A stretch of 64,000 nt of DNA, from positions 41,076 to 105,075 of the forward strand of contig NZ_LR722664.1 in the NCBI RefSeq assembly GCF_902500225.1. Direction: 5' to 3'. Made by a program: the position numbers and the translations under genes. This DNA comes from Buttiauxella massiliensis. GTDB taxonomy: Bacteria > Pseudomonadota > Gammaproteobacteria > Enterobacterales > Enterobacteriaceae. The stretch's first letter is position 1. Every line of letters begins with the position of its first letter. Below the pieces are notes generated by a model that saw only the letters and a list, made by a program, of their open reading frames with translations, was not told the origin of the DNA and made no database searches. Below, in pieces: positions 7,836-17,196 of the stretch.

Positions 7836-9409
7836 GGTTTCTCCTGCTCTGTCGTGTTGTTGATTGCCTGGTCGCGGGCAGGAATCGTGCCATCAAGAGT
7901 GGGAATCTCCTGTCCGGGCTGATTGCTCAGGCGCAGTAGTGTTTGCTCTCCTGCAATACCATCAGCAGGCAGGTGCTGCAATTTTTGATATGCGAGGATT
8001 CCCGCCTGAATTTTTGCACTCTTTTCACTCACCGGCGTTTTCAATGCTGTCGTGAGTCGTTGAGCCACCCATTGAATATCTTCTGTCGGACTATGATTGG
8101 TCACATAAGTCGCGCCGCTGGCAGGCATTTGCCAGACTAACGTGGCATCGTTTTGAAAGCGCTGATTAAGCCAGTCGAGGGAAACTTCCCATTCCTGGTT
8201 GGCAAAAAGAAGCGATGCCTTGCCATCGTTGACGTGGCTGAGCACCGCAAACCAGTGGCCAAAAGTCTTATCTTTGAGATGCACGACAGCGGGATAATTC
8301 AGGGAGACTAACTCACTTAAATCGCCAAAAGTGCGAAAGCAGCGCAGCCCAGCGGGGGATATTGTCTCACATGGCGATATGTCATCCGCACTCTCATAAC
8401 CCCATGTTGCGTTCAGTAACGAAAAGGCATCACTCTGATTGCGGGCGTTATTTACAGCCGCCGCAAACGATGCCTGAGTTTTAGGGTCGGGAGCAATACT
8501 CACCGGAACTTTTACGGTGCGTACTTCCGGTTGTGGCAGCCATCCCCACTGTTTCCAGCTAAACCCGCCGACAACAAACACAAGCATGCAGGCCGCAATG
8601 AGGGTCATGGCTCCGGGCATTCCGCCAATATCGACCCGCCCCGTGACCTTGTGAGCAGCTTGCGCGGCATGTGATGAGGTTATGCGCCAACGCCTTTCCA
8701 GCGATGCATCCACTAACATTTGCTCGCAAAGCCGATTGATAATGCGTGGAATACCTTTACTGATGCGCGTAATGACACTGATCGCACCGCGCGAAAAGAT
8801 AGGGTGTAAGCAGCCCGCTCTTTGCAGGCGAAACCGCACTGCCGCGTCCACATCTTCGACCGACAGCGGTGTGAGGAAATAGCGTGCTGTCACCCGTTGC
8901 TTTACCTGAACCAGCCGAGGGCCATTAAGTTTATCTTCGAGTTCTGGTTGGCCGATAAGCACAATCGACAGCAATTTTCTGTCGTCAGTTTCAATATTGG
9001 TCAGGGCGCAAAGTGTTTCAAGCAGGGCCTCGGTGAGATGCTGCGCTTCATCAATCAGTAATACCGCCTGTTTCCGCCCCCTGTGGTTATGACGTAAAAA
9101 GGTCTCCAGATCGGTTTCATCGGGCAAATGAAACGCTCGGCAAATTTGCGTCATTAGGGCTGTGGGGGAATTTAACGGGGCAATCAAATATGCCGTTTCG
9201 GTTTCGACTCCAGCATGCAGGCAAATATGGCGAGTCAGGGTGGTTTTACCGGTGCCGGGTGAACCTACCAGGGTCATAAAACCGCCTGAGGAAATGGTGC
9301 GATGCAGCAGGTTTAGGGCTTCTCGATGCGCTGGGCTAAGGTAGAGATAATCAGGGTCGGGTGAGAGCGTAAAGGGTGCCGCATTCAGCGCGAAAAAATC
9401 CTGGTACAT
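7832..9409 (-). CDS. gspA: Type II secretion ATPase GspA (ExeA-like)
   Basis: 525 residues. N-terminal AAA ATPase with Walker A GSPGTGKTT near residue 49 and Walker B VLLIDEAQHL near 117. One membrane helix lies at about 265-285 (LIAACMLVFVVGGF). The periplasmic part ends in a peptidoglycan-binding repeat (KIQAGILAYQKLQHLPADGI) around 460-500. ExeA-type proteins use ATP to help insert the secretin through the cell wall. Partner gspB follows with a 4-nt overlap. Here gspAB sit downstream of gspN in the same transcript direction, whereas E. coli has gspAB divergent from gspC. Confidence 0.9.
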   Translation of the reverse strand: MYQDFFALNAAPFTLSPDPDYLYLSPAHREALNLLHRTISSGGFMTLVGSPGTGKTTLTRHICLHAGVETETAYLIAPLNSPTALMTQICRAFHLPDETDLETFLRHNHRGRKQAVLLIDEAQHLTEALLETLCALTNIETDDRKLLSIVLIGQPELEDKLNGPRLVQVKQRVTARYFLTPLSVEDVDAAVRFRLQRAGCLHPIFSRGAISVITRISKGIPRIINRLCEQMLVDASLERRWRITSSHAAQAAHKVTGRVDIGGMPGAMTLIAACMLVFVVGGFSWKQWGWLPQPEVRTVKVPVSIAPDPKTQASFAAAVNNARNQSDAFSLLNATWGYESADDISPCETISPAGLRCFRTFGDLSELVSLNYPAVVHLKDKTFGHWFAVLSHVNDGKASLLFANQEWEVSLDWLNQRFQNDATLVWQMPASGATYVTNHSPTEDIQWVAQRLTTALKTPVSEKSAKIQAGILAYQKLQHLPADGIAGEQTLLRLSNQPGQEIPTLDGTIPARDQAINNTTEQEKP

Positions 9410-9433
9410 GGTTCATGTTCCTCTTACAGGCGC

Positions 9434-10174
9434 TTACCAACGCCCTGATGTTTCGAATGTATAACGGCCTTGTGATTCATGACCGGCACTTTGCGCCAGT
9501 AGCATCAATAACGCAGGAGGGAAAGCAGGGCCGGGCGTGACCTCACCTTGCAAACGATACTGTTGTGCTCCCTGTAACAAGAGCTGCCCTTTGCTGTGGA
9601 GTTGTTCGGATGATTGCGTGATGTCGGCAAGCCATTGCTGGTTCATGCACTTGATGCGCATCCGGGTATCACCGGTATTCACAGTCGTGGCAATATCCAC
9701 CAGGTTCCCATTACTCCAGCGCACATCGGCCACCGCCTCAATACAGTTGTGAGGAGTAAAACGAAGCTGTGTCAGATGAGCGTTTATGTCGCCACTGAGT
9801 TCGGCTGAAAGTCCCATGGCATTGCCCAAAACCGCCGCCGGGAAACGCAGCGTCGCCTCCTGAATGCTCCATTCGCCGTTCCAGCCAACAATCCCCCGCC
9901 CGTTAATCATGCGAGGATCTGCCAGTTCAATATCTGCCGCGATCTTTCCCTCGAACAATGCCGCGCTACGCCAGTTCCAGCTAAGTGGGCCAACTTGTTG
10001 CTTGCCCAGCACTAAGGACTGCACCTGACCTTGCCAGAGCGTGCCGCTGGCACCCTGTAATGAGACTCCCGAGGACAAAGGCAACCACGCGATGACCAGG
10101 CGGGCGGGTATCATCAACATCAGCCCCAGCAGGTAACCCAGTACCAACGGCAGTAGCAGATATCGTCTTTTCAT
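9434..10174 (-). CDS. gspN: Type II secretion protein GspN
   Basis: 246 residues, the normal size. An N-terminal signal-anchor (YLLLPLVLGYLLGLMLMIPA) is followed by LQGASGTLWQGQVQSL, characteristic of GspN/PulN/OutN. It is an inner-membrane anchored periplasmic protein, present in only some type II systems and dispensable in several. Overlaps gspL-M by 4 nt; gspA follows 24 nt later. Confidence 0.85.
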   Translation of the reverse strand: MKRRYLLLPLVLGYLLGLMLMIPARLVIAWLPLSSGVSLQGASGTLWQGQVQSLVLGKQQVGPLSWNWRSAALFEGKIAADIELADPRMINGRGIVGWNGEWSIQEATLRFPAAVLGNAMGLSAELSGDINAHLTQLRFTPHNCIEAVADVRWSNGNLVDIATTVNTGDTRMRIKCMNQQWLADITQSSEQLHSKGQLLLQGAQQYRLQGEVTPGPAFPPALLMLLAQSAGHESQGRYTFETSGRW

Positions 10175-11619
10175 GAGTGGCTACGCCCGGATAGCACTAA
10201 ACGGTTCACTTGCACATTTCCCTGGCCTTTATCGGTCAGTTCAACCTGCTGCGGGACGATGCCATATTGAAGTTCAAGAGTTTGTAGCCAGTTTGCCAGC
10301 GAGGTAAAAGGCAGTGGCGTGGCGTATTTGATCTCCAGTTGGTTGTCTTTCTGCGTCACTGGCGGGGCAGGCAGATGTGCAACGGTGCTAGTGCGGGTCA
10401 TTACATCGTCCATATTGGTGACTGGCAGCGAAATCGCCATTTTTTGCCCGATCTCACTTTGCATCTGGGCCAGTTGTGCCTTCATTTGCTCAAGACGCGA
10501 CATTGCCGGGTGATTCTCTTTATGGCGTTTTGGTTTCCGGTTGAGATAAACCGTAACCGTTCCCGATCTGGTGTTTTCTTCAGCGATGCGCAGTGAGAAT
10601 CCGGCGGGAATTCGCTGTTCGATAGCCTGTAATGCGATGGCCGATGTGCCTGAGAGTTGCGCTTGCAGCTCCTTTTGCGCAGCATCAAATTGCAATGTTT
10701 GCACGCGAACAGTAGAGGGAAGCACGCTATCAAGTGTTCGGGCTAAAGGCAGGAATTGGCTGTTTCGCTCCTCCATCTTCTTTTTAAATGCTAACCACGG
10801 GTCACTCACCGGTTTGCTACCCGGGAAGGCGTGGCGGTAGACAGCGGTCATCTGCTCCTGAAGCGCAGATTGCTGGTGGCTCAGGCTGAGACTCTCCAAC
10901 TCACGGGCAGCAAGTACCATAACCAGGATTGCGACCAGCAAATACACTGGCGTGCGCCACACACCAAAGCTGCCGGATATATTCCTCTGTGGGCGATATA
11001 TGCCTTGCAGCAAGGTGACGGGCGGAAGATGGACCGCGCGCAGCGGCAAGGTTTGTGTTGTGGTTTGCCACCCGGAGACTTGCGTTGCGGGTAAACAGGC
11101 TATCAATTCATCTTCAAGCACCATACCTCGCCAGCGCGATTCTCGAATCAGATGCTGTTTATCAAGTGACCAGCGATACCCACCTACAGTTTGCGGCAGC
11201 GCTAAAACATCAGGCAGCATCCGGCTGGCTTGCAAACCTGCCTCATCCAGCCAACGCAGCCACTCCTGCATTAAGGTGTGTTCTACCGCGGCCAGATGAA
11301 CTGATGGTGATTCGTGGGCAAGCACCGCCACATGCAATCGGGCCGGGTCTTCAACCACTTCATCTTCGAGTAGAAAAGGTAGCGCGTTGCGGGTTTTATG
11401 CGTCAGCCTCCCTGGCAAATTGACGGAGCGCAGCACCAAATCGCAGGCTGGCACCAGCGCAATCACCTGGTTGCCACTGGCGTATTCCTGCAAGCTTGCG
11501 AGCGTTGCTGCATCGGGCACCTCGCCGGAAAACAACAGCTGATCGTCTGCGGAGAATAGCCACCAGAACATAGGTTGATGCGCATGGCTTGCGAGACGGA
11601 TTAATAAAGTTTCACTCAT
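10171..11619 (-). CDS. Fused GspL-GspM type II secretion protein, GspM helix missing
   Basis: 482 residues from ATG 11619, whose ATGA overlaps the gspK stop (ATG 11625 is also possible). Residues 1 to about 366 are GspL: cytoplasmic actin-like domain, membrane helix near 223-240 (VYLLVAILVMVLAA) and a periplasmic ferredoxin-like domain ending in VTVYLNRKPKR. Without a stop the frame runs into about 111 residues matching the C-terminal part of GspM (PFTSLANWLQTLELQYGIV). GspM normally begins with a short cytoplasmic tail and a membrane helix; none is present between the two parts. GspL recruits the ATPase GspE and GspM bridges the platform. The fusion leaves the GspM domain periplasmic, held by the GspL helix. 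Could be a functional fusion or a damaged gene. Confidence 0.85.
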   Translation of the reverse strand: MSETLLIRLASHAHQPMFWWLFSADDQLLFSGEVPDAATLASLQEYASGNQVIALVPACDLVLRSVNLPGRLTHKTRNALPFLLEDEVVEDPARLHVAVLAHESPSVHLAAVEHTLMQEWLRWLDEAGLQASRMLPDVLALPQTVGGYRWSLDKQHLIRESRWRGMVLEDELIACLPATQVSGWQTTTQTLPLRAVHLPPVTLLQGIYRPQRNISGSFGVWRTPVYLLVAILVMVLAARELESLSLSHQQSALQEQMTAVYRHAFPGSKPVSDPWLAFKKKMEERNSQFLPLARTLDSVLPSTVRVQTLQFDAAQKELQAQLSGTSAIALQAIEQRIPAGFSLRIAEENTRSGTVTVYLNRKPKRHKENHPAMSRLEQMKAQLAQMQSEIGQKMAISLPVTNMDDVMTRTSTVAHLPAPPVTQKDNQLEIKYATPLPFTSLANWLQTLELQYGIVPQQVELTDKGQGNVQVNRLVLSGRSHS

Positions 11620-12593
11620 GGCCATACTCCCGTCTCACGGCTGCGAACAATAACCTTGCGGTCGCTGGCGCGATAAAAATGGCTGATCATTCGACTGTGT
11701 TGTTGTTGGTTTTCGATGGTGAGTGACGAAACAAAATAGTCACTGTTCACCGTAAGAGATCGAGAAATTTCGGGCCCGGCAATCCGCTCATCGCCGCCAG
11801 GAATAAGGGCTAAAAACTCATCGACACTTTTCCAGCCTTCCGACGGGCGGCGTTTAATCAGCTCACGGGTTGACTGAACGGACAGGATGTTCAAAAACAG
11901 TGCTGACAACAGCGGCGCCTGTGCTTCCTCAAGCGTGTTGATATTCACCGCAAGAGACCGCTCGGGAAGAGCGCAAACCAGTGGCTTGAGTGTCCGATAT
12001 AACTCTCCACTTATACCTTTGACGGCACGTAATTCGCTCAGGTGTCTCATCGGTTGGTTAGCGGGCAAATAGGGTGGATTAAGCGCCATATAGTCATGGT
12101 CTTCTGCCCCTAATAGTTGTGGGTCACTATTCGCATCCAACCAATCTTCGACGGTCGCCGCGAGCTTCCGGGCGCGCAGGTTGTCTACCTCAAGCCCCTG
12201 TAAGAGCGAGACAAATACCTGTTCGCGATACTGGGCCAGATTGTCCAGGTTATTCTCATCATGGTTTTGCAGGCTGTTGAGATTAAAGCAGGCTTGCTCA
12301 TCACGGATCTCAGCACGCAGTGCAACCTCGTTAATCGGCCAGACCTCTTGCTGTGTGGCCCAATACTGCGCGCGGGAGGTTTTTTGTGGGCTATCCATCA
12401 TGTCCTGATACAGCACTCGGGCGACGAACGCTTCACCACCCAGAAGATACTCATGCATCTGTAATTGGCTCAGTAGCGTATGGCTGCGCTGCCACATCTG
12501 CCGGTAACGGGCCGTCATTTGCGAAGCCAGAAGAGCCATAACAGAAAGCAAAAGTAAGACGACAAGCAAAGCCATACCTCTTTGATATTTCAT
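11616..12593 (-). CDS. gspK: Minor pseudopilin GspK
   Basis: 325 residues, the family size. The prepilin cleavage region is YQRG|MALLVVLLLLSVMALLA, lacking Glu at position 5 as is usual for GspK. It has the large inserted alpha domain and the Ca-site region. With GspI and GspJ it forms the tip of the pseudopilus. Overlaps gspJ and gspL-M by 4 nt each, showing tight translational coupling. Confidence 0.93.
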   Translation of the reverse strand: MKYQRGMALLVVLLLLSVMALLASQMTARYRQMWQRSHTLLSQLQMHEYLLGGEAFVARVLYQDMMDSPQKTSRAQYWATQQEVWPINEVALRAEIRDEQACFNLNSLQNHDENNLDNLAQYREQVFVSLLQGLEVDNLRARKLAATVEDWLDANSDPQLLGAEDHDYMALNPPYLPANQPMRHLSELRAVKGISGELYRTLKPLVCALPERSLAVNINTLEEAQAPLLSALFLNILSVQSTRELIKRRPSEGWKSVDEFLALIPGGDERIAGPEISRSLTVNSDYFVSSLTIENQQQHSRMISHFYRASDRKVIVRSRETGVWP

Positions 12594-13177
12594 TGGGCAT
12601 TCTCACTTGCGGCCAGCAGAAAGCGCCGCGTAATGAGACCGTAATCGGGTAACTCCAGCGTGACCTCCACCGCTTGTGGCAGTTCGCGCGCCGCCGTCCA
12701 TTGTGTTAACCAGTGACCGTCGCGGTAATAACGCAGGCGGAATTGCCGCACCGACTTCAGCACCACAGTTTGGTTAGGCTCGGTGCCCGGTAGGTTATCC
12801 GGGTAACGCCATGTCACTCGTTCAAGCTGTGAATCCCGTAAACGCCAGCCTAGCTTTTGCAGCTCGCTACGGCGCAGGCGGGCATCGGGATTAAACCAAC
12901 CGCTGCGGGTAAATATCACGCCATCGGCTGCGCTAAACACCGTATTCCCCGGAGCGCCCGCCTCACGCACGGTGCGTGGGAAGCTCTGGATAAAGTCATT
13001 TTCCAGTTGCTGCATGGCAAAACTGAGCTCGGTCAGGCGTGAGATTTTCGCCTGGGTCACGGCGTTGTTACGTAATACACCCTGGAATACCGCCTGAGCC
13101 GTGAGGGTTAGCAGGGCGAAAATCACCAATGCGACCAGCACTTCCAGTAGCGTAAAACCCCGCTGATTGCTGTTCAT
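12590..13177 (-). CDS. gspJ: Minor pseudopilin GspJ
   Basis: 195 residues. Type III prepilin signal QRG|FTLLEVLVALVIFALL with Glu5. The globular part contains TRSGWFNPDARLRRSELQ and VTWRYPDNLPG, typical of GspJ. Part of the GspI-J-K pseudopilus tip complex. Cleaved by GspO in the same cluster. Overlaps its neighbours by 4 nt. Confidence 0.93.
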   Translation of the reverse strand: MNSNQRGFTLLEVLVALVIFALLTLTAQAVFQGVLRNNAVTQAKISRLTELSFAMQQLENDFIQSFPRTVREAGAPGNTVFSAADGVIFTRSGWFNPDARLRRSELQKLGWRLRDSQLERVTWRYPDNLPGTEPNQTVVLKSVRQFRLRYYRDGHWLTQWTAARELPQAVEVTLELPDYGLITRRFLLAASENAQ

Positions 13178-13536
13178 GGCTGACGGAAAAAATAGCTACG
13201 CAGTTGAATGCGCGGATCGTCGTTCGGCGTGCTTCGCACCTGGATTTCAACGGCGCGTAACAATGGATCTCTTGTTGTCTCTCCCAGGCGTTGCCAGTAC
13301 CAGTTACGCCCAGCGAACTGCTCTTTTCCGGAAACCTTTACCAGCGCTGGCCAACCGCCAGCCAGGCGCAGATCGACCATCTGATTTTCCGCGACCCAAC
13401 TGCCAAACAAGCTTTCTTCCATAGATTGCAGTGCCATCATTTGGATACTAAGGCTGTTCATTAATGCAAGGCTGGCGCCGGCAAAAATGACCATTGCCAC
13501 CATCACTTCCAGTAATGTCATTCCGCGTTGCTTCAT
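13174..13536 (-). CDS. gspI: Minor pseudopilin GspI
   Basis: 120 residues. Prepilin signal KQRG|MTLLEVMVAMVIFAGA with Glu5. The short globular domain includes WVAENQMVDLRL, a GspI hallmark. GspI nucleates the pseudopilus tip with GspJ and GspK. Overlaps gspH and gspJ by 4 nt. Confidence 0.93.
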   Translation of the reverse strand: MKQRGMTLLEVMVAMVIFAGASLALMNSLSIQMMALQSMEESLFGSWVAENQMVDLRLAGGWPALVKVSGKEQFAGRNWYWQRLGETTRDPLLRAVEIQVRSTPNDDPRIQLRSYFFRQP

Positions 13537-14048
13537 GGTGTGGTGTCCGTAGCATCAACCAGCTGCACTTCACCGGCTTCGCTGACGATTAATATCGCAA
13601 TGGCCTTTTTTTGCGCGAAGGCGCGCAGCTCAAATGGAGTGACTTCACCACCGGGAAACAGCAGCAACTGCGGCTTATCTTCCCGTTCATCTGTTGGTGA
13701 TTCGTCAAGCAGCAGATCCTGTTGCGTCAGCTGTAATGTGATGGTTTCGCCATCAAGTTGCTCCATGGCTGATATCACCCGCCAGCCGTGAGAGCTGCTG
13801 AGATCCTGCACCATAAATTGATAGCCGTGCGCCTTGATGCTCAGGCCAAATAGTGAACCCTGCGCCATCGCTTCCATGCGTTGCACTGGAATGGCATCGG
13901 CAAGCCGGGCCAGCATTTCGCGCCCCTGTTTTTGGGGGGAGTTTGCCGGTAGCGCCATCACAACCAGACTTGATGCCGTAGCGATGATTGCCACGACCAG
14001 CATCATTTCGATGAGCGTAAATCCCCGGTTGCTCGTAGCGCTGCTCAT
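13533..14048 (-). CDS. gspH: Minor pseudopilin GspH
   Basis: 171 residues. Prepilin signal SNRG|FTLIEMMLVVAIIATA with Glu5 and a C-terminal GspH beta domain (LLFPGGEVTPFELRAFA). It joins the tip complex to the GspG fibre. Its ATG shares one base with the gspG stop and it overlaps gspI by 4 nt. Confidence 0.92.
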   Translation of the reverse strand: MSSATSNRGFTLIEMMLVVAIIATASSLVVMALPANSPQKQGREMLARLADAIPVQRMEAMAQGSLFGLSIKAHGYQFMVQDLSSSHGWRVISAMEQLDGETITLQLTQQDLLLDESPTDEREDKPQLLLFPGGEVTPFELRAFAQKKAIAILIVSEAGEVQLVDATDTTP

Positions 14049-14482
14049 TAGCTTTTGGCTCCGCTCATATCCCAGTTGCCAATGTCGTCATCGTTGCCCG
14101 CTTGCCCATCAGGGCCTGCGGAAATGATATCAACCGAGCCATGCTCGCCGGGGCTGACCAGTTGATAAGCGTTTTGCCATGGATCTTCCGGAAGGCGTTT
14201 TATATAGCCATTCTGTTTGTAGTTTTTCGGCACGGGTGCGGCTTCCGGTTTGTTGAGTAGCGCATCTAAACCCTGTTCGGTGGTGGGGTAGCGCCCATTA
14301 TCAAGGGTGTACATATCCAGCGCATTTTCGAGTGCCACAATATCGGTGACCGCTTTTTGTCGGTCGGCCTGATTTTTATTACCCATCAGATTTGGCACCA
14401 CAATGCTGGCAAGAATCCCGAGGATGACGATCACCACCATAATTTCCAGCAAGGTAAAACCTTGCTGCTGAGACTTATGCAT
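14048..14482 (-). CDS. gspG: Major pseudopilin GspG
   Basis: 144 residues. Prepilin signal QQQG|FTLLEIMVVIVILGIL with Glu5. Body contains NGRYPTTEQGLDALL and DPWQNAYQL, and the C-terminal AGPDGQAGNDDDIGNW calcium-binding loop. GspG polymerises into the pseudopilus that pushes substrates through the secretin. It follows gspF by 12 nt; usually it is the most strongly made pseudopilin, and TTGAAAAGGAG just upstream gives a good ribosome binding site. Confidence 0.95.
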   Translation of the reverse strand: MHKSQQQGFTLLEIMVVIVILGILASIVVPNLMGNKNQADRQKAVTDIVALENALDMYTLDNGRYPTTEQGLDALLNKPEAAPVPKNYKQNGYIKRLPEDPWQNAYQLVSPGEHGSVDIISAGPDGQAGNDDDIGNWDMSGAKS

Positions 14483-14494
14483 AACGACTCCTTT

Positions 14495-15715
14495 TCAATG
14501 ACTGATCATGTTATTTAGTTGCAAAATGGGTTCGAGAATTGCCAGCACGATAAACAGCACCACGCTTGCCATACTGACCACCAGCAGTGGCTCGAACAGG
14601 CTCAGTGCGAGGGTCATCTCTTGCTGTAACGCGTTATCCTGGTTGTCAGCTGCACGAGACAACATGCTATCCAGGGTGCCGCTTCGTTCGCCGGAGGCAA
14701 TCATATGCAGCATCATCGGTGGGAACAGGCGCGTCTGTTCTAAGGCTCCGCGCAAGGTGCTGCCTTCGCGTACTCGTTGTTGGGCAAGATTGATACGTAG
14801 ACGGGCTTCAGCGTTTTGCAGCACTTCACCACTGATCTGCATGGCATCCAGGAGCGGTACGGTGCTGGCATTGAGAATGCTGAGTGTGCTGGCAAAACGG
14901 GCGGTATTGGTGGCCCGGCTAAGCCTGCCTGCTATTGGCAAACGCAGCACTAAATTGTGGAAACGCAGGCGATTTGCCGGGGTTTTTAACCAGCGACGCC
15001 AGTAAAGTGCCGCACCGGTTATGGCAACCAGAAAAAGCACGCCAAAACGTTGCAGCATTTCGCTGCATCCCATCAGCAGGCGGGTACTGAGCGGTAGTTC
15101 CTGTTTCATGTGGACAAACTGCTCCACCACATTAGGGACGACCGTCACCAGTAAGATGGCGATGACTCCTACAGCCACCACGGTAAGAACACAGGGGTAA
15201 ACCATCGCCTGGCGCAGCTTGTTTTGCATCTGCTGGCGCTGCTCGGTGTAATTTGCCAGCCGCATTAATACATCATCGAGGTGGGAAGACTTTTCACCGG
15301 CCGCCACCATGGCGCAGTAAAGGTCATCGAAGGCGGCAGGGCTCGCAGCCATGCTTTTTGCCAGCGTTTGCCCTTCAAGGACGCGACTACGCACGCCGTT
15401 AATCACACTCTGGATGCGGGCTTTTTCCGTCTGGTGCGAGACCACATTCAGGGCTTCCTCCAGTGGTATCGCCGATCCCAGAAGCGTGGCAAGCTGCCGG
15501 GTAAACAGGGTTAATTCACTTTTGCGCATTCCCGGCGCGCGGCGGAATGAAAAATGACGGGAGGCGCTTGTTGATGTGCCCACTTCGCTAATTGAGACAG
15601 GCAGTAATTGCCTTTCGCGCAGTTGTTGACGAGCGTGACGGATGGAATCCGCCTCGAGCGAACCTTGTTTTGACTTGCCTTTACTGTCCAGTGCCTGCCA
15701 GCGGAAATCAGCCAT
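14495..15715 (-). CDS. gspF: Type II secretion platform protein GspF
   Basis: 406 residues, the normal size. Polytopic inner-membrane protein with two T2SSF domains (about 70-190 and 275-395); the typical first-domain start LTLFTRQLATLLGSAIPLEE is present. Three strong membrane helices (near 170, 220 and 377). It forms the platform core that couples GspE ATP hydrolysis to pseudopilus assembly. Two nt separate it from gspE. Confidence 0.95.
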   Translation of the reverse strand: MADFRWQALDSKGKSKQGSLEADSIRHARQQLRERQLLPVSISEVGTSTSASRHFSFRRAPGMRKSELTLFTRQLATLLGSAIPLEEALNVVSHQTEKARIQSVINGVRSRVLEGQTLAKSMAASPAAFDDLYCAMVAAGEKSSHLDDVLMRLANYTEQRQQMQNKLRQAMVYPCVLTVVAVGVIAILLVTVVPNVVEQFVHMKQELPLSTRLLMGCSEMLQRFGVLFLVAITGAALYWRRWLKTPANRLRFHNLVLRLPIAGRLSRATNTARFASTLSILNASTVPLLDAMQISGEVLQNAEARLRINLAQQRVREGSTLRGALEQTRLFPPMMLHMIASGERSGTLDSMLSRAADNQDNALQQEMTLALSLFEPLLVVSMASVVLFIVLAILEPILQLNNMISH

Positions 15716-15717
15716 GA

Positions 15718-17196
15718 TTATTCTTCCCTGCTCACGCGGAGCACTTCTTCGAGCGACGTCACGCCTTGCCGTACCTTTTCCAGGCCGTCATCGCGCAAGG
15801 CCGGTGTACAGTTGCGAATAAGCGCTTCTAGCTCATCCTCCGTAGCATCGTGGTTAAGCGCTTTGCGGACAGCTTCATCGATAACGACCAATTCGTGCAG
15901 CGCGGTGCGTCCGCGATAGCCGGTGTGGTTGCAGCATTCACCGCCGACCGGTTGCCATAGGTGGGTAACATCGCTGCCAAGGCCGTAACGCAGGCGTTGC
16001 TGTTCATCCAACAATTGCGGGGTTTTGCAGTGCAGGCAGAGTGTGCGCACCAGGCGTTGTGCAAGCACCGCCGTAAGTGAAGAGGCGAGCAAAAACGGCT
16101 CCACGCCCATATCTCGCAGGCGGGCAATGGCACCAATAGCACTGTTGGTATGCAGCGTCGAGAAGACTAAATGCCCGGTCAAAGAGGCCTGAACGGCAAT
16201 CTTCGCGGTTTCGGTATCGCGGATTTCGCCGATCATTACCACATCCGGGTCCTGACGTAGAATTGCGCGCAACCCCCTGGCAAAAGTCATATCGACTTTG
16301 TTATTGACCTGTGTCTGGCCGATGCCATCGAGGTCGTATTCGATGGGGTCTTCCACCGTCAAAATATTGCGCTCGTGGTTATTAATTTCAGATAGCGCGG
16401 CATAAAGAGTGGTGGACTTACCCGAACCCGTTGGGCCAGTGATCAGAATAATGCCATACGGCTTACGTACCAGTGTGGACATGGTCTGCTGTAAACCCGC
16501 TGACATTCCCAAGTGAGAGAGCGCCAGATGGACGGTGTTTTTATCCAGCAGGCGCAACACGACCCTTTCCCCGTGGCTGGAAGGCAGCGTTGAGACACGG
16601 ACATCGACGGCCCGCCCACCGATGCGCAGGCTAATACGTCCATCCTGCGGAACACGTTTCTCGGCAATATCGAGACGTGCCATGATTTTGATACGCGAGA
16701 TAAATACCGCCGCCAGTTGGCGCTGTGGCTGGATAACTTCACGTAAAACGCCATCAATACGAAAGCGAATCGCAAGCCGGGACTCGTAGGTTTCAATATG
16801 AATATCGGAGGCACCAAGTTTTATCGCTTCGCCCAGCATGGCGTTAATCAGGCGAATTATCGGCGCGTCATCCTCCATATCGAGTAGGTCCTGCGTACCA
16901 GGCAACTGCCCGGCGAGGTCGCTAAAACTCACGTCGTTACCCAAATCCTCCATTAACTGGCGCGCTTCACTGCCATCGCGTTGATACTCTTTGATCAAGA
17001 GTTGCTCAAACTGCGCTGTGGCGACGGCGTTAACCGAAAATGACTGGCGCATGACTCGACGTATTTCCAGCAGGGTTTGTGGCCTGAGTTCACCATGATG
17101 TACCAGTACTGGCGTCTCATTTTGCCACTGCACCAGCACGCCATGATCGCGGGCAAAGCTAAAGGGGAGCTTTACCCATTTTCGCTCCTCACTCAT
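15718..17196 (-). CDS. gspE: Type II secretion ATPase GspE
   Basis: 492 residues from ATG 17196 (MSEERKW). The frame is open nine codons further, but this ATG overlaps the gspD stop by 8 nt (ATGAGTGA), a typical coupling. Walker A is GPTGSGKST; the Asp box (TVEDPIEY), Walker B (GEIRDTETA) and His box (TLHTNSA) are all present. The zinc motif usually reads CxxC then GCxxCxxTGYxGR. Here the second half is [13 protein letters not shown], so the third Cys appears displaced. GspE powers pseudopilus growth via GspL and GspF. Confidence 0.95.
   Translation of the reverse strand: MSEERKWVKLPFSFARDHGVLVQWQNETPVLVHHGELRPQTLLEIRRVMRQSFSVNAVATAQFEQLLIKEYQRDGSEARQLMEDLGNDVSFSDLAGQLPGTQDLLDMEDDAPIIRLINAMLGEAIKLGASDIHIETYESRLAIRFRIDGVLREVIQPQRQLAAVFISRIKIMARLDIAEKRVPQDGRISLRIGGRAVDVRVSTLPSSHGERVVLRLLDKNTVHLALSHLGMSAGLQQTMSTLVRKPYGIILITGPTGSGKSTTLYAALSEINNHERNILTVEDPIEYDLDGIGQTQVNNKVDMTFARGLRAILRQDPDVVMIGEIRDTETAKIAVQASLTGHLVFSTLHTNSAIGAIARLRDMGVEPFLLASSLTAVLAQRLVRTLCLHCKTPQLLDEQQRLRYGLGSDVTHLWQPVGGECCNHTGYRGRTALHELVVIDEAVRKALNHDATEDELEALIRNCTPALRDDGLEKVRQGVTSLEEVLRVSREE

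Noticed and set aside
10482..10733. Possible separate gspM start in another frame at the GspL-M joint
   Set aside because: The frame shows no membrane helix or GspM pattern; the GspM part is in the same frame as GspL.
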